Shown here piece after piece: positions 25,151 to 40,787 of a DNA stretch of 64,000 bases. Under the pieces are notes generated by a model. That model saw only the letters and a list, made by a program, of their open reading frames with translations, searched no databases and was not told the origin of the DNA. The stretch is from Calvatia gigantea (Eukaryota; Basidiomycota; Agaricomycetes; Agaricales; Lycoperdaceae). The first letter of the stretch is position 1. Each line of letters starts with the position of its first letter. The DNA is taken from positions 248,001 to 312,000 of the forward strand of contig JACAAK010000006.1 in NCBI GenBank assembly GCA_025093985.1, read 5' to 3'. Position numbers and translations under genes: made by a program.

Positions 25151-27788
25151 ATCGTCGAGTTCCGGTTTCAGTATGGATGAGCCGATTCTTCAGGAGAGTG
25201 AGCGCAAACCAGGATTTTTGTTGTAATGCCACGGCACCAAACTAACAACCAGCCCACCGCTACGTGCGCAAGCGGAAGATATTTTTGTTGGGCCGAGGCT
25301 TCCGCGCCTTGTGCACTGTCCACGTCTCCTCCACAGAATTTGGATCCAAGTCCTGGGGCGAGACAGGCACAGGACGATCTGAGAAATCGTTTTCAAGAAG
25401 ACATTCAAATTTCTCCACAGCTTCTTCGTCTCAGGGGACTTCCGTGCCGTGTTTCCCAGGTCTCCTTTTTTTCATCGGGTGGCTTGGTTCCTCCTTCTCA
25501 GTTCCTGCAATAAACTCTTCGTAGGATCGTGAAGCGCATCGCAACTGCATATCGGACACCGGGAAAGGTGATGTTTAAATTGACTTCGCTTACAACTCTT
25601 CTCTCCGGTAAATCTGTAGAACCGCTCCATCTTGTTGCTACATACCTGGCGATTTTTTTGTGTGGTTGGGGATATTTTGTACACCCGCCTCTGCGCTGGC
25701 CATTCCTCTTGGATTCTTGTTCAGCAGACAGGGTACTGCTTACAATTCCCCGGCCATGCATCAAACTTCGTTTTCGGGTATCGGTAATATGGTGCGATCG
25801 ATGCCCTATCGATGCACGCTTACTTTCCAGTGGTGTCAAGCAACATTATCGTGACACTCCAGAAGGGACCATCCCTCCCCACTCGCTTGGCCTCAACTCG
25901 GTGGTTTGGCCCCAATTGGCTAGCCATGTCAGTGTCGCAGTAGTCGAACTGGGACTCTTTCCGGTGTACGATGTCGCGGAAGGATCGTACACCACAATAA
26001 TTTATGCACGGACACGAGAAAAATTAAGACTCAAAGAAAATTACTTTATAATTAGCTTAAGTGTAACAACAATCTTCGCGCAAGGCCGGGGGGAATGGGA
26101 GAGATATCATTGGCCCGTCCGATGAGTACGCGTTGCGAGGCCGCAATAACATACATCAGACGTTGCACCGAGTACGACCTCGGTCACCGAACGCCCAGAC
26201 CGTCTATAAATATCGTATACTGAACAGAATACGCAAGAGAGCAAGTGGGATTCAGGACACCGCAGCCAGTCATGAAACCTTCAAAGGGAACAAATATTAT
26301 TCGTTACTGGCAAGAAAAAAAGTAACAGAGGTTGCAGTTCAAATGGAATCATTCATTCGGCCTTAGGTTGATACCGTCGAAAGCTTTCCGACGTTACGTA
26401 ACTACACGAAGCATACTTGCTTCGCATACTCATAGATAAATCACATGTGTTCGGCAATCCGATAAGTCTCTCACAGTTGTAGGATAGCGGAGAAATTCCT
26501 ATGCAAGCTCAAGCGTACGGCGGTCGTTGAGTTTAAGTCACTTCTGACATTCTTGCATCAAGGTTGCAACATCTCGCTTAAGGAGTCACGGTACGGCAGA
26601 AATAATTTCGTCCTTAGATACGTTGGGGCTTTAAGGGTTCAGATATTTCGCCCTGTCACAGGCGTGGAGTCGCTGAGAATGATGCTAACGCCTGCCCTCC
26701 ACGCGACCAGTGGAAAACGTGGCTGATGCGTAAACCCGACCAAAACGACGGCGAACTGGTGTGGGTTCTTTTGTAATGCGTGTTGGAACCACGACTTTCC
26801 TGCTTCGCGACGAGTGACACTGATGGCAGGAGTGCGTGCAAACTGTGATTTCCTTGTGTTCGACCATGTAGCTACTAGAGAAAAACAACCCAAAGAAACT
26901 CGCGCCAGTATTCTTTTGAAGACTGTATTTTCTCAGACACGGAGCTCGGAGCCTAGGACGACGCTCTGGCTGGTTGAAACACGAGGGTCTCTTTGCTAAG
27001 TTGCCATATCTAATTAAACATCGTATATCTTATCTCGCCCTCTTATTCGGTTCAAGTAAAGCGTCACGACCCGCAACAATCCCCCTAAGTACACCCCTGA
27101 GGATGTGGGGTGACATCTGAGGTTGGAAATTTATTGAGGACTCGGGACTTCCCGTATCCCAGATGGGAGACATTTTGGGAACTTCACACTAAGCAAAGTT
27201 CAGTCTTCTTGCGAGCCCTGAGATTTCGACTTCGATTTTCCGTCTCAAACCTCGCTTTCCACGTCTGTCAGAATTGGTCCCGTTAGAGCATTTTAGCTCG
27301 AGCCGGCGGCCGGAGGTGGTCATGGGATACAGCATCAAGATTTCCACCCCCGAAAATTGGGGGGCCGCTGATTTTTTTCCGGATAAGAATCGCAAAAACT
27401 TCGAAAATTTGTGCAGATAAAAAGCCCAAATCTCGGATCAGGGATCCCCCCCCTATATTCGGGGGTCCTGATACAAGTCGCAAGTTTGTGAAGGGGCGCA
27501 CTATGACGCCTGTCAAGGAAAGGACCTTACTGTAATATTAGAAAGAGACCCTACAAAATCACCGTGAAATTTGTGCGAAAAAGACTGGCGCCATACTAGC
27601 TCCTAACCTCTCTCATCTGAGAAGGGGAGGGGTGGCATGGGAAACATACTCAGATTGCCGATTTATATCCAATTTGTCCATACCACACAGCGGCATCCTA
27701 GCGCGCTGCGATTAACCGACCAGTAGCAAAAGGAAAAAGAGTAAACACAAAAAGAGAGGTCGAAGATGAAGCACCCAAAGCGAGCAAG
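25151..27788. other. Gene-poor stretch downstream of the P450 gene
   Basis: No gene recognised. Two short GC hairpins occur close together, CCCCCGAAAATTGGGGG near 27347 and CCCCCTATATTCGGGGG near 27450, perhaps remnants of a small repeat. Confidence 0.35.
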
Positions 27789-29690
27789 TTAGTAGTGGTA
27801 TTCCTCCATTATCAATGCGGCGGCTTGCTCGGAGCGCGGCTTGATATTACATTTGAACGGCTTGGGGTAGCTAGGTCGGACCAGTTATTGAAAATCTTGA
27901 AAAGAAACCCGAATGAAAACACACCTGATAGTGCCAGAGGTATTCTCATGCTTAGGTATGATCGGTGTGCCGTTTGAGTCGACAGCATTCGTGATGTTAA
28001 ACACCGCGAGGGTCATGGCAACCGTCATGGACAATCCTGCCTCACCAAGGTACATCCCCGGACAAATGCGCCGTCCAAATCCGAAGCATGCATGACGGGG
28101 GTCCCGCTGAGGGTTGGGGCCCAAGTGCCGTTCAGGAGAGAACCGGAATGGGTCAGGCCAGATACTTTCATCGTGCAAAATGTTCCTGTGATTTTGATTA
28201 ATGGAACGATCATAATGATTATGCGGCAAAGAAAGGTACCAAAGATTGCACATAATAATCGAGTCTTTGGGAATGAAGTAATCTCCAATGATTCCATCTT
28301 CTATTGCGCGGTGAGGCACGCCGGTGGGGGCGACACTGTTCCAACGGAGGACTTCGGTTACGACAGCATTTATGTAAGGGAGCTGGGGAAGGTCATCGAA
28401 TGTAGGAAGACGATCGGGACCAACGACAGAATCAATCTCCTCCTGAGCCTTCTTCTGTACGTCTAAGGTCAAGAAAACCCTCAGAAATCATTAAGCCGCC
28501 CTGTACGTCATTTATGCTCACCGGGAAATAGTACCATGGCAAGGTGGAAAGCATACTCGGCGGAAACAGTTGTATCAGCGCCGCCGCCATATAACGAACT
28601 CGCGGAGAACTTCAAGTCTCGAATCTCGTCTGAGCTGAGATCACCTTCCTCGAGGATAGTGGAGACGTAAGACTTCCCCGGTGTTCCGGACTCCTATCGG
28701 CAAAGTAATTAGGACGAGTGACGTGTCGCACGTTCGTAAACGTACGGACCATCTGCTGTAAAGTAAATTTATATGGCGCCTCAACCATCTCAAGTGTATC
28801 ACCCCTCCATCGTCTTGCCGTTTCCATGAATCCCATTCCGGGAAGCCACTCTGGGAGCCTCCTCAGGACAGGAAAGAAATCTACCAAGAAAGAGCCAGGG
28901 ATGGTCGATTTGTTGAAGTTGTCGTTCGCACGTTCAATGAGGTCCACAAAGGGATCTTCGTCGTCCTGAACGTCAATTCCATAGGTTAGTTTAAGAATGA
29001 TGTTGCCTTGAAGTCTAACACAATCATTAGGTGCGTTCTTGTTACATGAGGGGAAGGGTGTCTACTTGCGAAGATGAGCCATTAGATCATCAGGTTTAGC
29101 CAGGGTCCGTTGAAGGAACCTCCTGGTTGAAGCTTCGATAAGCGGGTGGAGCTGTTTGACTTGTGCCGCGCCCCCGATGTATTTGGCAATATTCTTGCGA
29201 TAAAGTCTGAAGCGGTCCCCGTACGGAATCAGGACAAGAGTCTCCGCATAGCCAACCAGTTCACCCCCCATTTCGAGGCGGGGCCGGTCCGAATACACAG
29301 CACCCTTCTTATCCAGCTCTTCCATAACATCGATAGAATTGATGATGATGATGGGTTGACCCATCACGTTGACAGAGGCAATGCCACCTATAGGGAGAAT
29401 CCTCAAATGGACACAGGAAATGCATAGATATGGGATGCCACCAACCATACTTCCGCCCCCATTCCGCATAAGTCTGCCAGTCCTTCTGGGTTGGCATATC
29501 CGCCGCATTCTATCGTGTGGAAACTTTCAGACCGTACCCAAGAAGAGTTATAACAAGTAACACGTACTCCAATGACTGGGAGGCCACGAGGGCCAGGAGG
29601 AAGAGGTGCAGGGAGTCGCTGCCGCTTGATGTAGGAATTGAGGAGGTACACCCCGACTCCAAGAAGACCATAGTCCAGATAATTGGTCAT
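27789..29690 (-). CDS. Cytochrome P450 monooxygenase, intact
   Basis: The start at 29688-29690 gives an N-terminal membrane anchor (YLDYGLLGVGVYLLNSYI) and the proline-rich hinge PAPLPPGPRGLPVIG. Eight or so exons join in frame with GT-AG introns. Landmarks: helix I oxygen-binding motif GGGADTTVS, the ExxR motif EVLRW, the PERF-equivalent FRFSPERHLGP, and the heme loop FGFGRRICPG with the cysteine ligand. The last exon ends RSEQAAALIMEEYHY with a stop at 27789-27791. The enzyme would sit on the ER membrane facing the cytosol and use a P450 reductase. Sequence style resembles the basidiomycete clan often annotated as O-methylsterigmatocystin oxidoreductase-like, but that label says nothing firm about substrate. 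No biosynthetic cluster partners are visible nearby. No frameshift is seen. Confidence 0.93.
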
Positions 29691-31517
29691 GATGGCGGGG
29701 ATTGAAGGGGAGTGTAAGTTTGTTGGTGGTTGGTAGAGGGTCGGTGAGGATGCAGTTTGTTGGAGCCTGAAATACATTTACTTCTCATGTTACGGTTTTG
29801 CCCATCTAATCCAAATCTGCTCGAATGGGCCAGAGTTATCCCGGATAACGTTACGACATCCGCTAGCGGATCCGTTTTCCGGACAAATGCCCGATATCTT
29901 TCTTACAGCCCTGCCTTATTTTATCAATCCTGATTTCTGTTTGTTTTGATGGCACGATGTCGGCCCGACATGCCCACAGCCACTCTTTTAGAGTCGCGGT
30001 TGAGATTCGGCCTGGCTATGTGAGTCCTTTTCTCAATCTTTAGGAACATCCCGTCGAGTTCTATTGCATGGCGGAGCGGTAACTGAATGTTCGGCAGCTT
30101 GTTCGAAGAAATTTTCAGCGCCTGATGGGAGAAATATTTTTAAGTATCGGTACATGTGATGCTTTCGTGAGAAGCATCACAGAAGAAGAGCAACGCTGGG
30201 ATACTAAGTATCAGAAATCGTCTTCTTTGGTTACGTTGAATTTGTATAGTGGAGTGCATTAATAGAGACCGCAGACAGGGTGAGTGAGAAGATGTGTTTT
30301 TCCAGTTGATCCAGCCTCGTGTCGTTTGGAAATGTGGAAGATACAGATCACGAGGCCGTATTCAAAATCAGTCCAATCCGGTTTCTTGTAACTTCTTCCG
30401 TCCAACTCTCACTAAACGCGCTCCAGCATGGTTTTTGTGGGCGTTGGTGGTGTAAATTTACTCTCCAAACACATCGCCGATGCATCGATTGGTGGGTCTC
30501 ATTGTCTGTGACGTACTTACTGACCACGGGACGCCATTTCCATGAATGGCGCTCTCCGCTTGTTGCGCCGTGCGACTTCTTAGACTGATGGAACCTGTGT
30601 CACTTGGAGTCTAGTACTAAAGGGATCTCATCCCCTCGCATCAGCACCGAGCCAAGCGCTCATGACCGCATAGCCTGGTGCCGTGTCTCCCAGTTGTCGT
30701 GCTGCCATCCCGCTTGCTACCGAGTTGATTTTGAGACCGGGTCTTGGCCGTTGCGAAGCGGGATCGGAGGACCGGAAATGACATGAAAAAGCCGCTCGAT
30801 ATAGCACGGGTGCGAAAAATTCTCATAAACTCAACCATGACCAAACGGTAGCAAAAAGCCGGCAGGCAGCAAAAGAAGACATAAATTTTCATTTGCCCCG
30901 CAGGTTCGCCATGGGAAGCAACTAAAAATCTAGCTATCTCCATCGTCTGTGTTTCCTTCGTTTGCAATTTCTAACCGCATTTTTCATATCTAACCCTTTT
31001 TAGAAGCACGGCACGGCAGTCAACCATCAATTTGGCTACGCATTTTCCCTTGAGCTTCAAGACAACACGCCACCACTGGTGCCAACGAAGGACAATAACA
31101 TCATTGAATCAGATGAACCGAATCTCTTGATTTCCAGATTATTTTGACCCTGGGCGACTGGCTCGTCAAAACCGTTCTTCTGACCTTCCCCTGTATCCAT
31201 ATGTCTATATGGGTCAGTTTTCATTTCGGGCAGGTATCCGTTATAGTCTGATCGAATACAAAACCCAACAACTCCCCAAGCTGGCACCTTTAGAGCTCTC
31301 TCACACTCGTCCTCCCTCTGCTGTGTGTGCACAGTTTACTGCGTTGTGCTTGTCAATCGCTCAAACCTCCGCGCGTTGAAGGGGCGTGGATTTCGATTGT
31401 CATTACGGTGTTTTTGTTTTGTGAACGCCCACAATTCCTGTTGAGCTCCGAAAATCGCCAAGAAAGTTATCTCTCCCCCACGATTCTGTCTACACGTTCG
31501 CCCTACTCTTCTCGAAA
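29691..31517. other. Intergenic between divergent P450 and DUF6534 genes
   Basis: A bidirectional 5' region: the P450 reads left, the DUF6534 gene reads right. No gene or repeat recognised in between. Confidence 0.45.
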
Positions 31518-33871
31518 ATGAGCACGTCTGCCACTTTAGAGTCTGGTATTCCTCTCGATAACTCGTGAGTGGGGCTAATTTGTTTTCTCTACGTCTCTGA
31601 GGTTTTACTAACCCGTCGCTAATTCTTCCCCCTATTAAGCATGGGTGCGATGATGATCGGTGTGATAATCAGCGCTGTTTTGCATGGGCTCTGCCTCCTC
31701 CAAGCATTTTATTATTTCCAGCGTACGTTGTCCACATTATCCTTTTGATGCTCTTCCAACTTTTCCATGCCAACAGGATACAAGAAGGACTCTTGGTTGC
31801 TCAAAGGGCTGGTGAGCGTCTTTTCTGTTCATCTTCCTACTTTTATTTTGGGAATCTGCTTCCCTCGGTGGTAGTAGCCGACCGTTGGTGGTGGAATTTT
31901 CGAATCCACCACCACGCCATAAAGCCGCTTTACCCCAACGTTGTCAAAATCATCTGCTTGGCTTTTAGAAGTCTTAGGGAAGACCTCATTCTGACTGTTG
32001 CTTTCTCTTTTTGTATAGGTTATTGTTATGGTTGTGTTCGACGCAACCCATTTATGCATGATCTCGCATACCGGTATGGCCACTCCCCAAATCTGCTAAC
32101 CTTCTGGGCTAAAGAAATCTTACGGCAGTGTATCATTACGCAATTACAAATTTCAAGTGGGTTTCGCCTCTGAGCCAGTGTTCTGCGTCGTGGTTAATCA
32201 GCCGCATGATCTCTATAGCAATGAGGACGCGCTCAAGCACATCATCTGGAGTGTCGTGGTATGTGTACCTGACGCCGTTGACGCACCTTATTGACAAGCC
32301 GACTGCAGATCGAGGCTCTGTTCACCGTAAGTGTTTCATCCCCTGCCCCTCCCCCTCTGCAGGGATGAGCTGACACATCCATTGTCGCACATATCTCGTC
32401 ACCTGCTCCATTTTCTACGCTCTCCATTTCCTGCGTACCCTGGACACTTGATGATGCCGTCACCGACAGGGGGTAAATGGGGCGCTTGTACAAACGTAGG
32501 TACTTGGCTTGTTTCTTTATATCGAAGCTGGGAGCTTGAAGCATTGCTGACGGTGAATGCCGGCACAGGTTCTACGCATATCGTGTGTGGAAGCTTAGCC
32601 AAGGGAATTACCTGCTCACGGGGGTAATTCTGCTGTTGATTGTTTTGTGCGCTGGTTGTGGGACCGGTGAGTCTGGTCCATCCCTGACATCCATTGCGAG
32701 GCTGATGTGCGGGCCACAGCTTGGGTGGTCATCTCGTACGTCTCTCTTTAGACTTCTGTGTGGCTTCGAGTTGACACGAAGATTAGAATGCGAATGATTA
32801 CATTCAGAAACCTGCTGCGGGTCAACGTGAGTCTACACCACGAGCTGGACTGATAGTCAACTGATCACTTCATACCAGCCGTTGACCATTACCATCAATG
32901 CCCTTTCGACAACAATCGACGTCCTTATCGCGTCGAGTTTGGTGTACCTGCTTCATAGTGCCCGAACAGGCTTCAGAAAGTGAGTTATACCTTTTCTGAA
33001 CTTGGTCTAGTAGAACTGACGATAATAAAGATCGGACACCATGATCAACAAGCTGGTCAGTATAAACCCACCACCCCGCCCCAAAGGGTCACTGACTTTT
33101 AATTAGATTATCTTCGTCGTCAACACTGGCATGTAGGCCTTGATGTTCTACTATATCTGCGTCATTCTTACCTATACTTCATTTAGACTAACGACGTACG
33201 TCCACGTCTTACTCCTGACTTAAGTTTAGAAATTGTTGCTAAAAATACTGTGGCGCAGGCTTTGTGCCATCGCTGCTCTGATTTCTGTACGTTGGTTTCC
33301 CTTTCCCTCCTCAGACATGTCTGACTTACCTAATCTAACATTAACTCTTGTTCCTCCCGCACGGCACAACTTATTTAAACACAGCTCGTTGCTTCACCCA
33401 ATACACTCATTTACGCAAGCTTTTACTTCTGCATCGGCCGCTGTAAGTCATTCCCTCCCAATTCTTCGACGGCCACGTGCTCAACGACACCCAATTCCCT
33501 GTTATTTTTTTTCATTTCGTAATATCAGTTTATCTCAACTCTTTCCTCGCAACCTTGAACGCCCGGCACAGCATAACTGAGAAGATTGATAACCTCGACC
33601 ATATGTTAATGTCTATGCCGAGAAGTGTTGTGTCATCGCAGACTACCAAACAGAACATTTCGATTCGAATTGATAAGACACAAGAGTCTTTGCATGACGG
33701 CACGGGGCGAAAGGTTCGTCTACCGTTTATTGTCTTGACAACTGAGGCCTTATGCGAAACTGTTCCATGCAGGGCCGGGGAGATGCTCATTCACCGGCTC
33801 CTCCACTAGCGTATAGCGGGGATGCTGGGCATTCGGATGATGAGATTATGAGCAAGGGGACGGCACTCTGA
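31518..33871 (+). CDS. DUF6534-type integral membrane protein
   Basis: Starts at 31518 with MSTSATLESGIPLDNS and ends with SKGTAL at 33869-33871. Many small exons encode about seven hydrophobic segments: MGAMMIGVIISAVLHGLCLL, VIVMVVFDATHLCMISH, GNYLLTGVILLLIVLCAG, PLTITINALSTTIDVLIASS and the diagnostic block INKLIIFVVNTGILTTLCAIA, followed by NTLIYASFYFCIGRFYLNSF and LATLNARHSI. This pattern (NKL..F..NTG..T..CA.A.L) is the DUF6534 family, abundant in Agaricomycetes and of unknown function. The tail of about 70 residues is hydrophilic and predicted cytosolic. The NTG block is assembled across a 9-nt micro-exon at 33187-33195 (ACTAACGAC) between introns AT|GTAGGC..TTTAG and GTACGT..GCGCAG; without it the frame fails. 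Confidence 0.8.
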
Positions 33872-34320
33872 ATCAAGGAATAGTCCCTGTCTTATTTTTC
33901 TTATTCGTCTTCATAACTTTGATGTGCATATTTGGACGGACCTGGTTTGGAGGAGGGCATTTGCTTGTAGGAGTATATATTCACTCTTTTAAGCCTACAT
34001 GTTGCATCGATCATTTCATTAGATAACTGGGGTTAATATTTATGACCTTGGGTAATACACCTTTTTGACCTCCGTTTCTTGACTTCCCCCAGGTAGACAC
34101 CATGTGCCAACGCCTATATTTATGAAGAACACGTCACTGACAGGTTGATCCGTGAGCGCTTGAGCACAAGAACTATTACGATTGGCTTCCTCCATCTCTC
34201 TCTTGTTTGACCGTTTGCACGACGTACTTTCTTCGGGCAATTTGGTCTCATCTCGTGCTGATGTCCAAGTTGGCTTAGGGGTCATGCAGGTTCCTGGGGA
34301 CACCTGTCACACTCAATAAG

Positions 34321-34327
34321 TATAAAG
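34321..34327 (+). promoter_or_regulatory. TATA box of the mannosidase gene
   Basis: TATAAAG lies 75 bp before the ATG at 34402, a plausible TATA-to-start distance for a fungal gene with a short leader. Confidence 0.5.
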
Positions 34328-34401
34328 CTCGCCGGCTTGCACTGATTTCGCTTCCACCTACTTTCTCACGCTATCCATTCGAACGCAACTTTTTTTTTTG
34401 A

Positions 34402-36671
<2,270 letters not shown>

Positions 36672-38310
36672 CACCTGGTGGAGGACTATTTCCCTCACCA
36701 GTGCCCCCCTGTTATGTTATTGTTAAACTCTAATCAGATGGCCGTATCAATTATTTCTTTCCTCTCATGAGATAGCTAGCGATTCTTTTTGGCTGTCCAC
36801 CCGCGAGCGCATCTGTAACATCTGTTTTGGCGTATCTGATTTCTAGCCTTCGTAAATCCGGCGGCGGATGGAGGGATCGTTAAGATCTTGTTCGAGTGCG
36901 AGTATGGTCACGGTGCGGTATGGTGTGCTCCGATGGCCCACTTGCTTGGGTCAAAGAAACTCAATCTATTGACTTCCGTCTTGCCCCGAAGAGACATCCC
37001 AATATCTCGGGTAGGTGGTTATGCGCGATTCGCGCAGGTATCCGAAGTCTTGGGTGCTTGTAATCTAATTGATAACTCCATCAACGATCTTTAGCCACAT
37101 TTTTATGAACTACCCACACCCCTGGTTCAAAGTAGTCGATCAGCTATCAAGGACATCTTTAACTTCGTCGATCCGTAGAACCAACACTCAATTTAGCGGC
37201 CATAATTTACTGGCCCTGTTCCTTCGAAACAACAGGACGACTGAGTTGGTGGGGTGGATAAGCAACGCAGTAGCCTATTGCGTGGCGCGTGAGAGCTATG
37301 ACTGAATGCTGCAACACTGAGCATTGCCCATTGGGTGGCGACTAAGAGCCCAAAGGGCTTCATGCAGGGGGATGTTCTGACTAATTACGGGCTGTCCATT
37401 ACGCCGAACCCCCCTGACTAATTTTAGACAGGTTCGGAACCGCACACCACGTCTCCCAAATCTCACAAACTCGAACAGCAACTATTAGCCATGCCGACCG
37501 TGAGTATCTTCAAGTGTTCAAAATTTGATTGTTTCAAACAATCTGAAAGGCTCGGGGGCAAGGTCCGCCCGAATGACTGCTACCCGCCAGGGTGGTTCGA
37601 CCACTCAAGTACTCAAGATGAGGACCCAGCTCTAGATCATTGCACGAATATCCTGTGTTTTCCTCGGAAATTCGAGTATGTGTTACACCTTCTCAAATGT
37701 GTTCACTCTTCCGAGTGCAATCCACGTGTCGGAGACTCAATGATCCTCAAACTCACAGGCAACCTTTCTCCGTACTTCTTTTGCCAGCCCACGATCTGCG
37801 TGCGTATCACCCTGATTCCCCTCGCTTGGCATACCTAAATTTATTTTTTATATAGTCGCCTCCACCCTAATTCAATTGCTGTTTAATCCGCTGAAAACAC
37901 CTGGGCCAATAATTGGGAACCATTTGGGAACTTCTCTCCACGCCCACTCACCTGCGGCGTCTTACAATGTAAAGATGTCGTTCACCAACTCCCTTTGGTG
38001 TGCCTAAGGGGTCAATGCCAAACAACAATCCAATTCCATCAACAAGTGGATGCTCACGTTCTCCCCATCCGTGTACTGGAATCCATTCAATAACTTGCAT
38101 CACCGTTCACCTCTCGGAGTCAACCGTTACTTGTCTCTTGTTTGACCAATCATGCAGGGTAAAATATCAGTGGTAGGACAGGTACTTGGGTAGACCAACA
38201 CCAGCTTCAACCCACATAGCCCAGTCGTCCTTTGATGCGACACCCACGACGAAAAAAAAATCCAGAGATACTCAGAACATCAGCGCCCAATGCCACGGCT
38301 GAAATCGACG
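36672..38310. other. Intergenic, no gene recognised
   Basis: Contains the 3' flank of the mannosidase and the upstream region of the laccase-like gene. Short frames on both strands have no recognisable features. Confidence 0.4.
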
Positions 38311-38318
38311 TATAAAAG
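38311..38318 (+). promoter_or_regulatory. TATA box of the laccase-like gene
   Basis: TATAAAAG lies 53 bp upstream of the ATG at 38364, the arrangement usual for fungal secreted oxidase genes. Confidence 0.6.
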
Positions 38319-38363
38319 TCGAATAACTTGAGCTCAACTCTCCTCAAGTGTCCAAAGCACAAC

Positions 38364-40787
38364 ATGAAGTTCTCTACTTCAGCTGTCTTCCTCTCACTCC
38401 TCAAGGTTGCACTCTGCGCTAGCGTCGATGCCAGAGCCGATTCAGCTATCAAGGCGGTGACCCTTGACGTCGTCAACGCTCAAGTCGCCCCCGATGGCTT
38501 CACGAGGAGTACGTCTTATTCTGCCAATGCGGAAACGCTTGTTGCTGATTAACCACAGGTGTCATTGTGGCGAATGGACAATTCCCGGGCACCCCCATTA
38601 CGGCCGTTAAAGGTCAGACCCTGCAAGTCACTGTTAATAACGAAGCTGGTAGGTGACCCCTCCGCAATGTGCCTTTCGGTATGCTGATTTGGCAGTCACA
38701 GACTGACACGACCATGCGCCGTAGTACTGCCATGGTGAGCCATGACTTGTTTTTTCTACCTTGTTGGGCCTGGTCTCATACAGTTCTAGAATTTCGATGG
38801 TGTCCTCTTCCACACTTCCAATGCTTACGATGAGGCGGAACCATTTGTCAATGCCTGTCCCATTGCGCCCGGAGGCAGCTTCACCTACCATGTTCCACTT
38901 GGTACTCAAACCGGCACTTTCTGGTACCACAGTGAACTGAGCGTCCAATACGTCGATGTAAGCATTTAACTCCCATGTGCATGCGTGCAGTCTCTAAGTG
39001 AATAAATATAGGGTTTACGTGGGCCCCTCATCGTATACGATCCCCAGGATCCTCACCGTCGCCTCTATGATGTTGATGATTTGTCCACTGTAAGATCTAG
39101 TCTTGGTTCAATTCAAATCGGAATCTGATGATTCGGTTTGTGCAGATCGTCCAACTTGCTGACTGGTGGCAAAATCCTACCCTTCCACTCCTTGCTGGTT
39201 ATGAGGCAACTGGCATTGTTCCGGTTTCCGACTCTGGCCTTGTTAACGGTAGTGGGCGCTATAACGGTGGCCCCGCTGTTCCCTGGTCGGTCATTAATGT
39301 GGTGAAGGGCAAACGTTACCGCCTTCGTGTTATCAACGCGTCTGCCCGCAACGTTTTCACTGTCTCAATTGACAACCACGATCTGAGTGAGCGCCAAATT
39401 TCATGACTCCCACTGGATAATTCTTGCTGAATCAGGCCTCCACAGCCATTATTGAGGCCGACGGGGAGCTCACCGAGCCTCACACTGTCAAGAAATTTGA
39501 GATGTTTGCCGGTCAACGCTACTCTGTCGTCCTCAATGCCAACCAACCCGTTGGGAACTACTGGTTTAACGCTCCCTTCGTTGATGGTTCTCCTGCCCGC
39601 AACCCCCACCGTAAGGACCGCCATAGATATATTCACAAATCGTTTGTATTGACCGTAATACACAGAGAACGCTACTCTCTCTCGTGCCATTATCCGCTAC
39701 CGCGGTGCACCTGTGGCCGATCCCACGACCCCCATGACCCTCGGTCCCAACGACGGTGCTCTTGTTGAGGCTGACCTCCGTGTAAGCATTGGAATTCACC
39801 CTCCTAACACTGCCTGATACTGACCGTCCACCGCAGCCTCTCAACCCAACTCCGGTGCGCAAACCTCGTAAGAAACATGGGTGGGAACTAAACTCTAGGA
39901 TTTTAGGTCTCCCCACCCGATATGACCATCTCCATGGATCTTGAAGTCGTATGTATTGCTAGCATCTATTCTATGAATCGAGTTCTCACAATTGATTGGC
40001 AGATTGCCGGAAAAGCTATCTGGAACGTTAACAACGTGTCTTTCGTACCTGAGAAAGTTCCCACTCTCGAGCGTATCCTGGCCGGCGCTGTTCAACAAGG
40101 GGACTTCAACCCTACTGAGAACGTCTTCGTCCTACCTTCCAACAAGACCATTGAGATCACCTTCCCTCCTACGTATGTCAATCCCCTTTGGTGCCAAGTC
40201 AAATCTTCGAGCGTTAATCTCCGTTGATATTTATAGAGATGACGATGACGCTCACCGTAAGTCTTCGTAAGAAGAAATATTGGTTCGGGGCTAACAACAC
40301 TCTGACCGGAATAGCACTCCATCTCCACGGCGTAAGTCCATCTCTCGTATTTCTCAAGACACACAGCTCACTCCACCCAAATATAGAACAACTTCCAGGT
40401 TATCAAATCCATGAGCTCTCCTAACTCCAACACTGTCAACCCGATCCGCCGTGATGTATGACTGCCCTTGTTCATTGGCGCCTTTTCTGGTAGCTCATCT
40501 TTGGTTTTTAGACCGTCGCCGTTGGAGGCTCCGGAACTACCATTCGCTTCAAGACCGATAACGCTGGACCCTGGTTCTTCCATTGCCACATCTACTGGCA
40601 CAAGCAAGCCGGTCTCGCCACCATCATGCTTGTTGATCCTACTACCGTTAAGGCTGCCGTCCATCCTTCTCAGGCCTGGGATACTCTTTGCCCTGCGTGA
40701 GTATTCCCTCTTTCCTAACCGCGGAGCAGTGAACTGATCTCAACACTTCTCTTCAGGTACAACGCCCTCCCGGCCGACCAACAGTAA
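38364..40787 (+). pseudogene. Laccase-like multicopper oxidase with degenerate copper sites
   Basis: The N-terminus is a signal peptide (MKFSTSAVFLSLLKVALCAS). Many exons follow the basidiomycete laccase layout: [135 protein letters not shown] and GPWFFHCHIYWHKQAGLATI, stopping at 40785-40787. Laccases oxidise phenols with four coppers held by four His-rich motifs. Here motif 1 (HWHG) is absent: after TMRRSTAM the next exon opens TTC-TAG-AAT-TTC-GAT, an in-frame stop where laccases have FQNFDG. Motif 2 reads WYHSE instead of WYHSH. Motif 3 reads IALHLHGN instead of HPFHLHGH. Only motif 4 (HCHIxWHxxAGL) is complete. The join near 38695 also needs a one-base shift. Either a pseudogene or a non-laccase relative. 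Confidence 0.75.

Noticed and set aside
27345..27465. A small transposon defined by the two GC hairpins
   Set aside because: The hairpins are short, not flanked by matching termini or target duplications, and I see no second copy in the window.
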